From Pirellula sp. (GTDB lineage: Bacteria; Planctomycetota; Planctomycetia; Pirellulales; Pirellulaceae): a stretch of 64,000 bases of DNA. Under the pieces are notes generated by a model that saw only the letters and a list, made by a program, of their open reading frames with translations, ran no database searches and had not been told where the DNA came from. Shown here piece after piece: positions 1 through 9,394 of the stretch (positions within the stretch are counted from its first letter, which is position 1; the number at the start of each line of letters is the position of its first letter). The stretch lies in contig JAJTID010000005.1 of NCBI GenBank assembly GCA_021300155.1, positions 62,001 to 126,000 of the forward strand, written 5' to 3'. A program made the position numbers and the translations under genes.

Positions 1-645
1 AAATGCAATCGACTCTTGTTGGCAGTATCGGAGCAGTTTGGGTTGCGTCAAATAAGGATGTGACTCTACCTGTAAAACACCTGGACGAATCGAACACTGC
101 GTGAGCAAATCTCGGATCAACGAGATATTGAAATTGCTAACACCAATTGTTTTTGCCAACCCGGAGCGTGCCACCTCTTCCATCGCCTCCCATGTCTCTA
201 TGATGGGGACAGGATCATATTCCATTTTGGGGCTCGGTACCGTCGGATCATAGAACCAGCCTGCCGGATAACGCGTTTCGAGCGGAACATACCTCAACGA
301 TATCGGAAAGTGTATCAGATACAGATCGAGGTAGTCCAATCGGAGATCCGATAGAGATTTCTTGATCGCGGGCAGCACATGCTCTGCACGATGGTTTGTG
401 TTCCAAAGTTTGCTGGTTACCCAAAGATCTTCGCGAGCACAAAGCTTCTCCCGCAGTAGGGCCGACTCGATTCCTAGCCCAACCTCCAATTCGTTGCCAT
501 AATCCGAGGCACAGTCCAAATGACGATAGCCCATTCGAATCGCTTCGACCGTTAGTTTAGTCGCTTGTTCGTTGGGAACTTTCCAAAAACCATAGCCAAC
601 CGAGGGTATGGGTTTTGAGTTTTTGACTGGCAAATCGGAGCACAT
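1..645 (-). CDS. Aldo/keto reductase (3' end outside window)
   Basis: NAD(P)H-dependent aldo/keto reductase of the xylose reductase/alcohol dehydrogenase type, a cytoplasmic TIM-barrel enzyme that reduces aldehydes or ketones. The first 215 codons are present; the C-terminus lies beyond base 1. The full catalytic tetrad is readable: Asp44 and Tyr49 (HLDCASDYGNE), Lys78 (TSKLWN) and His111 (LIHFP). A later stretch (GLAKTIGVSNFN) matches the family's conserved middle segment. I chose the ATG at 643-645, which gives a normal family N-terminus (VGYGFWKVP about residue 16). It is transcribed away from the DUF1549 gene across about 200 bp. The family call is firm; the substrate cannot be told. Confidence 0.88.
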   Translation of the reverse strand, partial: MCSDLPVKNSKPIPSVGYGFWKVPNEQATKLTVEAIRMGYRHLDCASDYGNELEVGLGIESALLREKLCAREDLWVTSKLWNTNHRAEHVLPAIKKSLSDLRLDYLDLYLIHFPISLRYVPLETRYPAGWFYDPTVPSPKMEYDPVPIIETWEAMEEVARSGLAKTIGVSNFNISLIRDLLTQCSIRPGVLQVESHPYLTQPKLLRYCQQESIAF

Positions 646-842
646 AGTATTCGTTATTGAAAAGAGGGACCATCAAGTACGTGACGGATCCGGATTGTAT
701 CCACTTGACGCTGATTGTCTGCGAACAAATGGAACACCAAATCATGAAGTATGATTATTTTCGAGTACAATTAGGGTTCTCGAGTGCTTTACCCAATTGA
801 TCGATGCGGGTTCTACTTTTCTCATCTGTTTTTGGTGGTTTC

Positions 843-2897
843 ATGAAGAACTTCCTTGTATTCCCTTTGGGAATCCTCTTGTTGCTTCCAATCCAGTGCT
901 TCGCTTTCCAATCACCAAACAAACCTGGTGCTCCCCAAGAAAAACCAGGCGTTCCAGGTAGGTCTGGCTCTTCTTCCAAACCTGGAAGCAAGCCAAAGGA
1001 CAAACCGAAGACGCCACCTGCAAAACCGTCCGTTCCAAAGCCCGGCACAACCAAATTAGAAAAAACCGAGCTACCGGCGGCGGTCACAACGAAACCTACT
1101 AAGCCCCCGTTTTCGGTTGCAAAGATAGAAAGTGCAACCAGAAGCTCCGTAGAAGAGGCAGCGGCCAAGATTGATGCGATCCTAGAAAAGGATTGGGCCG
1201 CCCACAATGTCGAGCCCCAACCACTTTTGAAGGATGAACAGTTCCTGCGTCGTGTCTATCTGCAATTGGGAGGTAGAATTCCAACATTGGTTGAAGCTGG
1301 TAAGTTCTTGACTTCCAAATCCGAATCTAAACGGATGGAATTGATTGACGAACTACTGGCAAGCCCGGATTACGTCAGCCACACCTACAACTACTGGGCT
1401 GATGTTCTTCGCCTCACGGAGAAACCGAACAATAACATCATCCTGGAGCCCTACCTGGCTTATGTAAAGGAAGCCATCGCGGAGAACAAACGTTACGACA
1501 AGTGGGTTCATGAAATGCTAACGGCGAATGGCAAGGTATGGGAGAACCCTGCCGTTGGTTTTCAAATCCGTGACGATGGTATGCCACTGCCATACGTGGA
1601 TAATACCGTCAAGGTTTTTCTGGGAAAACAGATAGGTTGCGCACAATGCCACGATCATCCGTTTGATTCTTGGACCCAGAAGCAGTTCTATGAGCTCGCT
1701 GCATTTACAGCAGGAATCAGGACCCGTTTGAATAAGAACGATCCTGAGATGAAAAAGGGAGGACTCACGCCGAACGATCTTATCAAACAGGCTCGCGACA
1801 AGGCGCCGGACGGGAAAATCAAAGGACCTTTCCAAAACTTGGTTCAAGCGAACTCCTATTCTGTTCAGCATGCAAATCGACCGTTGAAACTACCTCATGA
1901 TTATCAGTACTCCGACGGCAAGCCGAATGAAGTTGTTACCCCAAAAGTTCTTTGGGACAAAGTCCCAGATTCCGCGGCGAAGGCCGATCGGAGAGAACAA
2001 TTCGCAGCCTGGTTAACGGGTACCAGCAATCGTCAGTTTGCAATGAACATCGCCAATCGGATATGGAAAAAGATGATGGGACTCGGCGTCGTCGAACCGA
2101 TCGATGATTTTCGCGATGATAACAAACCATCGAACCCCGAATTGTTGGAGCATTTGACGGACGAAATTCTTCGATTGAAATTTGATACGCGAGAGTTAAC
2201 TCGTATTATCGCTTACTCCGCAGCGTTTCAACGGCTTGCTATGGTTCATGATCCATCGTCCGCCGATACCTTTCGCTTCGCAGGTCCTGTCCTGAGGCGT
2301 ATGACCGCTGAGCAGATTTGGGATTCGCTTATTACCTTGGTTGCATACAACCCATGGTCGTTCCAGCGACCTTCGGCAGAGGACATTGCTCCTGTTGTTG
2401 ACATCGATTGGTCGACCGCGAATCTCACCATGGCCCAGACAGCAGCAGACAAATACGAAGCTACCTACGCACCTGGTACTTACAATAAAGAACGCCAAAC
2501 GCTGAGCGGCTTTGAAGGCCAATTGTTGGTACGCGCGAGCGAAATCCCGACCCCTTTACCACTCGGACATTTTTTACGTCAATTCGGTCAGAGCGATCGC
2601 GAATCGATCGAAGGCGGACGGACAGTCGCAACGGTTCCACAAATCCTAACCATGTTCAACGGTCCGATCACTCACATCATGCTAAAGAAGGGTTCGGTCA
2701 TCTACGACAATGTCGTCAGTGCCGGTCCAACCCAAGCAGTGGACGTGATGTTCATGGCGATCCTCACGCATCGACCTACGCCATTGGACAGAGACTTGGC
2801 CGTCAAGGAAATACGATCCGCCAATTCCGTCGAAGCGGGGTATGGCAATGTGTTGTGGGCTCTACTCAACACCCGCGAATTTCTATTCATTCAGTAA
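843..2897 (+). CDS. Secreted DUF1549/DUF1553 protein
   Basis: Planctomycete-type DUF1549 plus DUF1553 protein of 684 residues, role unknown, probably exported. The ATG at 843 begins a clean signal peptide (MKNFLVFPLGILLLLPIQCFA); an upstream in-frame ATG at 804 would bury it. Residues about 23-75 form a Pro/Lys-rich linker. DUF1549 covers roughly residues 100-300 and holds a c-type-haem-like motif, C266-A-Q-C269-H270, followed by DHPFD. DUF1553 follows at roughly 370-610. The motif could bind haem or metal; that is inference. The gene is followed 40 bp later by a DUF1501 gene, the standard partner in planctomycetes, and the two are likely cotranscribed. Confidence 0.9.
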   Translation: MKNFLVFPLGILLLLPIQCFAFQSPNKPGAPQEKPGVPGRSGSSSKPGSKPKDKPKTPPAKPSVPKPGTTKLEKTELPAAVTTKPTKPPFSVAKIESATRSSVEEAAAKIDAILEKDWAAHNVEPQPLLKDEQFLRRVYLQLGGRIPTLVEAGKFLTSKSESKRMELIDELLASPDYVSHTYNYWADVLRLTEKPNNNIILEPYLAYVKEAIAENKRYDKWVHEMLTANGKVWENPAVGFQIRDDGMPLPYVDNTVKVFLGKQIGCAQCHDHPFDSWTQKQFYELAAFTAGIRTRLNKNDPEMKKGGLTPNDLIKQARDKAPDGKIKGPFQNLVQANSYSVQHANRPLKLPHDYQYSDGKPNEVVTPKVLWDKVPDSAAKADRREQFAAWLTGTSNRQFAMNIANRIWKKMMGLGVVEPIDDFRDDNKPSNPELLEHLTDEILRLKFDTRELTRIIAYSAAFQRLAMVHDPSSADTFRFAGPVLRRMTAEQIWDSLITLVAYNPWSFQRPSAEDIAPVVDIDWSTANLTMAQTAADKYEATYAPGTYNKERQTLSGFEGQLLVRASEIPTPLPLGHFLRQFGQSDRESIEGGRTVATVPQILTMFNGPITHIMLKKGSVIYDNVVSAGPTQAVDVMFMAILTHRPTPLDRDLAVKEIRSANSVEAGYGNVLWALLNTREFLFIQ

Positions 2898-2937
2898 TTA
2901 CGTTCCAAAATCAAACTCTTTTCTCTCGATTCGTTTT

Positions 2938-4224
2938 ATGCAAACAAACAAACACAACGAATTTTTGGATCGTCCCTACGCTCGTCGACAATGGATGGCG
3001 CAAGCGGCAGCAGGCTTGCTAGGCGTTCACTGCTTGCCATCGTTCGAGCAAATCGCATCGGCAGCTCCACCCTATGCGTTAGCAAAACAGGTCATCATGC
3101 TTACGATGCGTGGTGCTATGAGTCACATCGACACCTTCGACCCGAAACCTGGTAGAGAGTCTCAGGGAGAGACGAAAGCCATTCAAACGAAAACGCCCGG
3201 CATTCAATTCGGGGCTCACCTCCCAAAGCTAGCAGCCATGTCGGACGATCTGGCGATCATCCGGTCGATGACTACCGAGACTGGGGATCATGAACAGGGA
3301 ACGTACTTCCTGCGAACAGGTTACAAGAAGATCAACAGCATTCAGCATCCCGCGATGGGTTCATGGTTATTGAACGCCATGGGAAAGATTAGCAAAACAT
3401 TGCCAGGTAACGTGCTAGTTGGTAATGGCAACGACCATCCGAATGCAGGATTCCTGGATCCGAAGATGCTCCCAGTTCCGATCGCCGATCCAGCAAAGGG
3501 GCTTGAGAATATCAAATCCCCTGCGTACTTATCCGAAGACAATTTTAAACGCAGGCTTACGCTTGCCGGCAAGATCGATAGCGATTTTCGAAAGAAGTAT
3601 GGCGGTGCGGAGATGGAGGCCTACAACGAACTCTATCGCGAAGCGGTTCGCCTTATGGGAAGCACGGAACTCGCTGCATTTGATATCAACAAAGAAAGCG
3701 AGGAGGTCCGATCCGGATATGGTGCAAACAAATTCGGACAGGGCTGCTTGCTAGCAAGACGATTGATCAAAGCGGGTGTACGATTCGTAGAGGTCGAGTT
3801 TGGTGGATGGGATATGCACAATCAGATCTTTACCGAGATGCCAACGAGAGCAGGGCAATTGGATCAAGCGTTTAGTTACTTGCTAAGTGATCTAAAGTCC
3901 ACTGGTTTGCTGAAATCGACCATCGTTGTGCTTCAGACGGAATTTGGGCGAACACCCAAGATCAATGAAAACACAGGTAGGGATCATCACCCCGGCGTAT
4001 TCAGTTGTGTGCTTGCGGGAGCAGGTATCAAGACCGGACAAGCGTATGGCGCCTCGGATGAAGATGGTAGATCCGTCGACAAAGATGGTGTTTCCGTAGA
4101 AGACTTCAATACGACGATCGCTGCAGCCCTCGGGATTGATATTGCCAAAGAACACATCGCTCCAAACGGCCGTCCTTTCAAAATCGGCGGGGGTGGCAAG
4201 CCTCTGACTAGGCTTTTGGCCTAA
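2938..4224 (+). CDS. DUF1501 family exported protein
   Basis: DUF1501 protein of 428 residues, a family related in fold to alkaline phosphatase/sulfatase proteins and usually encoded beside DUF1549/DUF1553 genes, as here. The N-terminus has a twin-arginine-like stretch (ARRQWMAQAAAGLLG), which suggests Tat export, though the consensus is imperfect. Family landmarks are MLTMRGAMSHIDTFDPKP near the N-terminus, the segment around TGDHEQGTYF, and LQTEFGRTPKINENTGRDHH in the C-terminal half, whose acidic and His residues are likely metal ligands. The ATG at 2938 was preferred to the in-frame ATG at 2842 because the latter lies inside the upstream gene. Substrate unknown. Confidence 0.88.
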   Translation: MQTNKHNEFLDRPYARRQWMAQAAAGLLGVHCLPSFEQIASAAPPYALAKQVIMLTMRGAMSHIDTFDPKPGRESQGETKAIQTKTPGIQFGAHLPKLAAMSDDLAIIRSMTTETGDHEQGTYFLRTGYKKINSIQHPAMGSWLLNAMGKISKTLPGNVLVGNGNDHPNAGFLDPKMLPVPIADPAKGLENIKSPAYLSEDNFKRRLTLAGKIDSDFRKKYGGAEMEAYNELYREAVRLMGSTELAAFDINKESEEVRSGYGANKFGQGCLLARRLIKAGVRFVEVEFGGWDMHNQIFTEMPTRAGQLDQAFSYLLSDLKSTGLLKSTIVVLQTEFGRTPKINENTGRDHHPGVFSCVLAGAGIKTGQAYGASDEDGRSVDKDGVSVEDFNTTIAAALGIDIAKEHIAPNGRPFKIGGGGKPLTRLLA

Positions 4225-4383
4225 CTCCGATAGACTGGCACGAGGAATAGCCAGGGGCTCAAGGGATTGCTAATTGATCCCCAACCCGAGGTGTGCGGGT
4301 GTGCGCGAGGGACGTGGAATCCCTTGCTTACGGCCGGTTCAGCGGTCTCAGTCTACGACGCTCTATTGAGAATTGAAATTGGA

Positions 4384-5397
4384 ATGCTGCTGACCGAAGA
4401 GTCAATCAAGAAACATATTGATGCGCTGGCAAAACCTATAGGTTCACTTGGCCGCTGGGAAGATTTGACTGCTAGACTTTGCTGGATTCAACAAACGGTT
4501 GCACCCGTGACATCACCGGCGGAACTTGTGATTTTCGCTGCAGATCATGGTGTCACAGCAGAGGGGGTAACTCTATGGCCGCCTCAGGTCACGACGGTTA
4601 TGATCGAACAGATTGCATGCGGTGGTTCTGTATCCGCCGCTTTATCCGACGCCTATGGAATCAACAGGCGGGTCGTCGACGTAGGAACCAAAATTCCGCC
4701 TCGCATCGAGCATGCACGATTCGCCTCGCGGCGGGTTAGACCAGGCAGCGGCAATCTTGCTGTGGAACCTGCAATGACGATTCACGAATTCAGTGAGCTA
4801 CTTGAAATTGGTGCTGACGAAGCGAAGTTGTCTCAACAGCGAGGTGCTCGAGTTGTCATTCTCGGAGAGATGGGAATTGGCAACACCACGTCTGCGAGTT
4901 GTCTTGCTCGCCTTCTAGCGGATGTTCCATTAGAGTTGGTTGTCGGTTCCGGTGCTGGTGCTACAGACGCATCACTGGCTCAAAAGAAGAGAATTGTTCA
5001 AGATGCAACGGATCGTGTTCGTCAGCGATGCGGGAAGAACATCGACGACTCGGCTATCGCGGACGTTGGCGGGCTCGAGATCGTCGCCATGTCTGGCTTT
5101 ATGGTACAAGCGGCAAAGCAAAAGCAGCTCCTGCTCTTGGATGGAATGATTGCAACAGCAGCTGCACTGATCGCGGAAGAGAGATGTCCAGGCACAAAAG
5201 ATAGTATGATTGCGGCTCATCAATCCGCAGAGCCAGCGCATAACATCATGCTTCAAAAACTGGGACTACGACCGATGCTTGAATGGTCGATGCGATTGGG
5301 GGAAGGGACTGGTGGACTGGCTCTCTATCCACTATTGAACGGAGCTGCCGCTTGGTGCAGAAATACTGCGAGGATCGATGACTTGAAGTTGCCCTAG
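4384..5397 (+). CDS. cobT: Nicotinate-nucleotide--dimethylbenzimidazole phosphoribosyltransferase
   Basis: CobT transfers phosphoribose from nicotinate mononucleotide to dimethylbenzimidazole in assembly of the lower ligand of cobalamin. The 337-residue product is close to the usual 350. Family signatures read in order: KPIGSLGRWEDLTARL, the substrate loop FAADHGVTAEGV, GEMGIGNTTSAS, VGSGAGATD, DVGGLEIVAMSGF, and RLGEGTGGLALYP, whose Glu is the catalytic base in the Salmonella enzyme. I chose the ATG at 4384; the reading frame is open upstream to 4267 but that extension does not resemble the family. No other cobalamin genes are in the window and I saw no convincing cobalamin riboswitch upstream. 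Confidence 0.93.
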   Translation: MLLTEESIKKHIDALAKPIGSLGRWEDLTARLCWIQQTVAPVTSPAELVIFAADHGVTAEGVTLWPPQVTTVMIEQIACGGSVSAALSDAYGINRRVVDVGTKIPPRIEHARFASRRVRPGSGNLAVEPAMTIHEFSELLEIGADEAKLSQQRGARVVILGEMGIGNTTSASCLARLLADVPLELVVGSGAGATDASLAQKKRIVQDATDRVRQRCGKNIDDSAIADVGGLEIVAMSGFMVQAAKQKQLLLLDGMIATAAALIAEERCPGTKDSMIAAHQSAEPAHNIMLQKLGLRPMLEWSMRLGEGTGGLALYPLLNGAAAWCRNTARIDDLKLP

Positions 5398-5408
5398 GTT
5401 GGTCGTCG

Positions 5409-5930
5409 TTACTGAGTTGCGCACCAAATTTGCAATGTCTGTCCTTCGCCTTCATTCAATCGATCGGTGTCGGCGACGCGTAAGGGTTCATGGTGAAGTT
5501 TATTCGGAAGGAACGAGTGACACAGTATAACCAACGAGATCGGATCCGCGAGATTGATTGTCCATGGGGCGACCGTCCATACTTCGAAGAAAACCAAGTC
5601 TGCGAATCTTCGTCCGCGAGCATTTCGTTGAATCGTTTCAGAGGCTAATGATTTAAACTCAATGCGAACCATGAACGAGAGATTCAGCAGCCCCCTTACG
5701 CTTTTTGAAGTTGCGTTAATTGAAGACGGGCTTAAGAAATTCAAGTTGAACAATCCCACGAAACTCGAAGAGATTGACTCCATCGAATTGCAGTCAACTT
5801 TTGGAGGAGGGGGTGGCGGCAACATCAGGAACTTGGACCAAGTGAGAGTAATCGCGTCTATCTGAGTTGCTGGCGAACTTGAGGTTGCATCGCCAACAGG
5901 CAGAACGCTTGTTCGATTCGACGGAAACAA
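5409..5930 (-). CDS. Uncertain ORF of 173 codons
   Basis: An uninterrupted minus-strand frame in a stretch with no other clear gene. The predicted product is Ser-rich with a run of six prolines near residue 40 (MLPPPPPPKVDCN) and no recognised domain. The opposite strand also has suggestive open frames over the same bases: one at 5662-5865 reads as a helical, charged peptide ending in a Gly-rich run. The coding strand is therefore unresolved, and a decayed or frameshifted plus-strand gene is possible. It ends 12 bp past cobT, convergent to it. Confidence 0.3.
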   Translation of the reverse strand: MFPSNRTSVLPVGDATSSSPATQIDAITLTWSKFLMLPPPPPPKVDCNSMESISSSFVGLFNLNFLSPSSINATSKSVRGLLNLSFMVRIEFKSLASETIQRNARGRRFADLVFFEVWTVAPWTINLADPISLVILCHSFLPNKLHHEPLRVADTDRLNEGEGQTLQIWCATQ

Positions 5931-6778
5931 TAGACCGTTCCGGGTTACGTTGTCTTCATCTCACTGATAACCGAAACTCACTGATGGTGCCATTTGGATA
6001 CTGCTTCCCAAGGGGATAATTCAGTTCTCCCCCCCGTCGCCCCGTCGGGCAACGACGGGAGGGGAGAGACAACCGGACGGAGAATCTTTTTGGTAGCGTT
6101 AAGATAGAGAATAGAATGCGCCATTCGTTCGTCTAGGGGCAAGACTTGGCAGCATGCATTAAACCTGGAAAGATTTCTGCAGCAAGCGTCATTCATCAGA
6201 AATCCCTCCGAATGTGAACAAGAACAGAGACGTGATGGCTTCGCCTTTATTATCCACATCCTGAACGATTAGGAAGGAATTTGTGTCTCGAAGACATGCT
6301 GCTACCACATAGCGTGCAAGCATTTAATGGCTCGTCATTACATTCGTCTTGATCAGCTAGGCACACCCGAACTCTACGAGAAGTGATCACAAAATGAAAT
6401 AATCATTGAGATTTGCGTTTCTTATTTGGAATCTGGACGCATTGATTACTTTGGCTCGATCTGTCGACACTATTTAGTCGATACTATAAATTTGAGAGGC
6501 GAGTTCGTTACTGTGAACGAATCGCATGTCTGAACAAACTGAGTTACGGAGTCGTCCATACCGACAGAGAACGTAAGATGCCATTTCACGCTTGTCACTG
6601 GAGACCTATCGACTTGCAGTTTTGCTAACTTACAATTGATCTATCGCACTTTAAACAGCACACTTTCGCGTCTTGTACAGCAGACCTCGAATAATCGCAG
6701 TGAAAAATCGTGCGGCAGTTTGCGTCAGCACGAGCGAAATCATTCACTCAAAACACCAAAGCAACGATTCAGTATTGA
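5931..6778. other. Gene-poor interval
   Basis: About 850 bp without a convincing gene on either strand. It contains the GC-rich hairpin at 6026-6067. A minus-strand frame at 5978-6259 runs straight through that hairpin and has no protein-like character. The region just before 6779 is presumably the promoter of the receiver gene, but no confident -35/-10 pair was picked. Confidence 0.5.
6026..6067. repeat. Compound GC-rich hairpin
   Basis: Nested inverted repeat. The inner stem is CCCGTCG (6041-6047) and CGACGGG (6053-6059) around a 5-base loop. The outer arms TCTCCCC (6026-6032) and GGGGAGA (6061-6067) also pair. The left arm carries a second copy of the CCCGTCG unit, so alternative foldings exist. 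There is no T-tract after it, so it does not look like an intrinsic terminator; it may be a dispersed intergenic repeat. Confidence 0.5.
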
Positions 6779-7522
6779 ATGAAGAGCATAAACGATCCAT
6801 TCCATATCCTGATAGTCGAAGATGATGAATCGCAGTTGGCGTTGATAAGGCTTTTTCTTCAAAAGCAGATTGAGGGAGCTGTCCAAATCACTGGGACTAC
6901 CAATTCTCAACAGGCGATTGGCCTTGCTGTCTCAAATCGAGTCGACATATGCATTACCGATCTGGACATGCCGGACAGGAATGGAATTGAGTTGCTCAAG
7001 ATATTAAAGGAAACGAATCCATTGATTCTAGTGATTGTGATAACTGCAATTGCCTCTGTAAACGCGCTGAAGTCTTCGCTTGCGTTTGGGGCCGATGATT
7101 TTCTTCGAAAACCATTGCAGTGGAAATCTTTGGTTGACTCGGTTCAATTCCAGATTTCTCGATTGAAACGGTACCGAATCGAAATCAATTCCATTGACTT
7201 TGTATCTCAAGCATCCGAATCCTGTGGATCGGAAAAAACTAGAGCGGCATTGAAACTCATCTACTCGTTGCTTGAATTATCTGGCCGCCTCATACCCGCC
7301 CTCGAATCGGGAAAGTTATCGCAACTCAGTATGGTTACTCGACAGATTGAATTGATTTCCGCTCAAGGTAAGCTCTCGAAAATCACTTTGGGTGCAAAAG
7401 AATTGCAGCGTCAAATAAAAGAGCATTCAGACAAAGAACACCTAAGGGGTTGCACACAAGAGCTAAGTCGACTTTGTAATGTCGCTGCTTCAGAAACAAA
7501 CGGAGAAGAGATAGACAATTGA
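6779..7522 (+). CDS. Response regulator with N-terminal receiver and helical C-terminus
   Basis: Cytoplasmic signalling protein of 247 residues. Residues 1-125 form a complete receiver domain: acidic pair D15/D16 (VEDDE), phosphoacceptor D61 (ITDLDMPDRNG), the switch Thr T89 (VIVITA) and Lys K111 (LRKP). The remaining 120 residues are helix-like and carry no recognisable DNA-binding, GGDEF or EAL motif. It could act through protein contacts or be a CheY-like relay. No histidine kinase is adjacent; a separate receiver and an Hpt protein lie about 2 kb downstream on the other strand. The ATG at 6779 gives the normal receiver N-terminus. Confidence 0.85.
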   Translation: MKSINDPFHILIVEDDESQLALIRLFLQKQIEGAVQITGTTNSQQAIGLAVSNRVDICITDLDMPDRNGIELLKILKETNPLILVIVITAIASVNALKSSLAFGADDFLRKPLQWKSLVDSVQFQISRLKRYRIEINSIDFVSQASESCGSEKTRAALKLIYSLLELSGRLIPALESGKLSQLSMVTRQIELISAQGKLSKITLGAKELQRQIKEHSDKEHLRGCTQELSRLCNVAASETNGEEIDN

Positions 7523-7799
7523 AAACTGGCCATGAAACCAACTCGACCGGATGAATTGATCTGGCCAGACCTTTCACCACACGACGTGTCTGAGGATGAC
7601 GGTCAGCAACGTTATCGCCCTGAATGTAACTAGGGTTTTCTCCAAGTTCTTATTCGTAATGCGATTCATGATGCTCGATGTTTTCTTCTCCCGAAATCAA
7701 CGATTTTGTTGCGATCTAGTTTGCACATCGGGCCGTACCTGCGAGAGCGATACTATCCCTTCACGTTCCTTTTGCATCTATCTATTGAATGCAAAATGA

Positions 7800-8903
7800 T
7801 CAGCGAAGCTCTTTTCCCATAATCGTAATCATTCGATCGATTCGCTTTTCCCAGATCACATAGGCTACTCGTTCGGGAAGTAGGGAGGCCACAACGATGG
7901 GAAAACTGGCGTTTGTACTTATTTTCTCGCTAACTGAATTGCGGGATCGGGCAAGCAGCAGATCTCCCTCTCGATTACTGGTCCAGACAGTATAGAATTC
8001 GTTACCCTGACCTGCGACCCAAGGCTGCTCACCGATTCCTAAGTAACTTTCTGATTTACCGTTTGCTTCGGCAATGAGAATACTTCGATCACGCCGCCAG
8101 ACAGTCGAAATCTCGCCATTTTGGTTTAGCGTCAACATACCGCCGTCCATTGGGCAAGCATTCAACGTCCAGTGGTTGCGTCCGAGTCGAGTCCCGCCAC
8201 CGAAAGTAACACCTCCATCTTGCGACGAGACCAAGTACATATCACGATTTCCACCGAGTGAATTTCGGAACAGTACATGAACTGATTTGTTGTCAGCTAA
8301 AATCGATGGATGACAACACTCACAAACGCTACCTTCGGGAGAACGATAGACGAGAACATTTTTGGTCCACGTGGCTCCATGATCTGTCGACTTGCTTGCG
8401 AAGAGCTTTGTGCCTTTATCTCGAAGATCGAGCCATACGCACCAGATCGCACCGTCACTACTAGCAGCCATAGCGTGCAATCCTTCTCGAGCAGAGGCCT
8501 CGACGTCGTTAACATTCACAGGCCCTAGCCAAGTTTTCCCGTCATCCAGTGATCGATAAGCCAACACATCTCCGTCGAGGCCCTTGCCTTGGTCGCCGCC
8601 GATAGCGGTAACAACTACTGCTCTACCGGAATGAGCGATCCGTGGTCCACGCCTCATTCCCAGAGCCATGTTCGGCACGCGGAAAGCAATCTCAGGGACC
8701 GAGCAAATCTGTCTGTCAATTCGGCAGTAGTACACTTGATCGGCGACTCCAAATGCGACATGAACCATTCCGCTGGAATCGACACAAGCTTGTGGTTGCT
8801 TCGGTACCAAGCCTTCTTTTCCCTCGAAAATCGTGAATGGTTCTTCTGCCGCAATTGATGTTGCGATGACTAACAATGTTGCGAATACAAACGACTTAAT
8901 CAT
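7800..8903 (-). CDS. Secreted BNR-repeat/sialidase-like protein
   Basis: Exported protein of 367 residues with a sialidase-like six-bladed propeller pattern. The ATG at 8901-8903 gives a signal peptide (MIKSFVFATLLVIATSIAA); the frame continues upstream but that part is not protein-like. Asp-box (BNR) motifs of the S-x-D-x-G-x-T-W type occur as SLDDGKTWLG, STDHGATWTK and SQDGGVTFGG. A cysteine cluster, CECCHP, sits in the middle and may bind metal; that is inference. Catalytic sialidase residues cannot be confirmed, so a carbohydrate-binding or non-enzymatic role is possible. It is separated from its neighbours and is probably monocistronic. Confidence 0.8.
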   Translation of the reverse strand: MIKSFVFATLLVIATSIAAEEPFTIFEGKEGLVPKQPQACVDSSGMVHVAFGVADQVYYCRIDRQICSVPEIAFRVPNMALGMRRGPRIAHSGRAVVVTAIGGDQGKGLDGDVLAYRSLDDGKTWLGPVNVNDVEASAREGLHAMAASSDGAIWCVWLDLRDKGTKLFASKSTDHGATWTKNVLVYRSPEGSVCECCHPSILADNKSVHVLFRNSLGGNRDMYLVSSQDGGVTFGGGTRLGRNHWTLNACPMDGGMLTLNQNGEISTVWRRDRSILIAEANGKSESYLGIGEQPWVAGQGNEFYTVWTSNREGDLLLARSRNSVSEKISTNASFPIVVASLLPERVAYVIWEKRIDRMITIMGKELR

Positions 8904-9192
8904 GGGACCACTCTGGTTTTTGAGGATGGGGCAGCGATGATCCGAAAAAAGCAGAACAACGCAGGTGTAACGATTTGGTTGAGAATTGTAGACGCATTCA
9001 TGCCGCCAAAGAGGACGGATACCACTCAATTTCCGATTCAAAGTCGCAATCCCTGAGATCGAAGCTAAGTAACATCTTGTCGATCGCCTTAGTTTCGCTT
9101 CCATTCTCTTCGACTCGAACTGCGCTGATTCACCATACCGGAGCGTTTTGAATGAAGATTCCCTGCGACACATATGCCATCGTCGATTTCAA

Positions 9193-9333
9193 TTACCTTT
9201 CCTTCTTCGTCGGTTTGGCGTGACTTTCGGGTAATTCTGCTTCACTTGTTACTAGCGTCGTAAAGCCAGATTTGGACTGTGGTATTGAGGTTTGGTTTGG
9301 AATTACTTTTTCGGGCGAAAATCGATTCGTCAT
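9193..9333 (-). CDS. Possible small protein, 46 residues
   Basis: Short ATG-initiated frame lying 61 bp downstream of the Hpt gene on the same strand. The product is hydrophilic, begins MTNRFSPEKVIPN and ends in a Lys-rich tail (AKPTKKER). No domain is recognised. It is listed because the surrounding 490 bp between the BNR gene and the Hpt gene have no other candidate. Chance occurrence cannot be excluded. Confidence 0.25.
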   Translation of the reverse strand: MTNRFSPEKVIPNQTSIPQSKSGFTTLVTSEAELPESHAKPTKKER

Positions 9334-9394
9334 TCAATCTTTGTTATATCCAAACTTCGTGATCAATTTGAGCAGGTGATAAATGCGGAGCCGC

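Noticed and set aside
4225-4383. Possible cobalamin riboswitch before cobT
   Set aside because: I could not find a convincing B12 box or the expected helices in the 160 bp upstream.
5978-6259. 93-codon minus-strand frame
   Set aside because: It reads through the GC-rich hairpin and has no protein-like features outside it.
7596-7799. 67-codon plus-strand frame between the receiver and BNR genes
   Set aside because: Short and Cys/Phe-rich with no recognisable motif or upstream ribosome site; the 277-bp gap otherwise looks like spacer.
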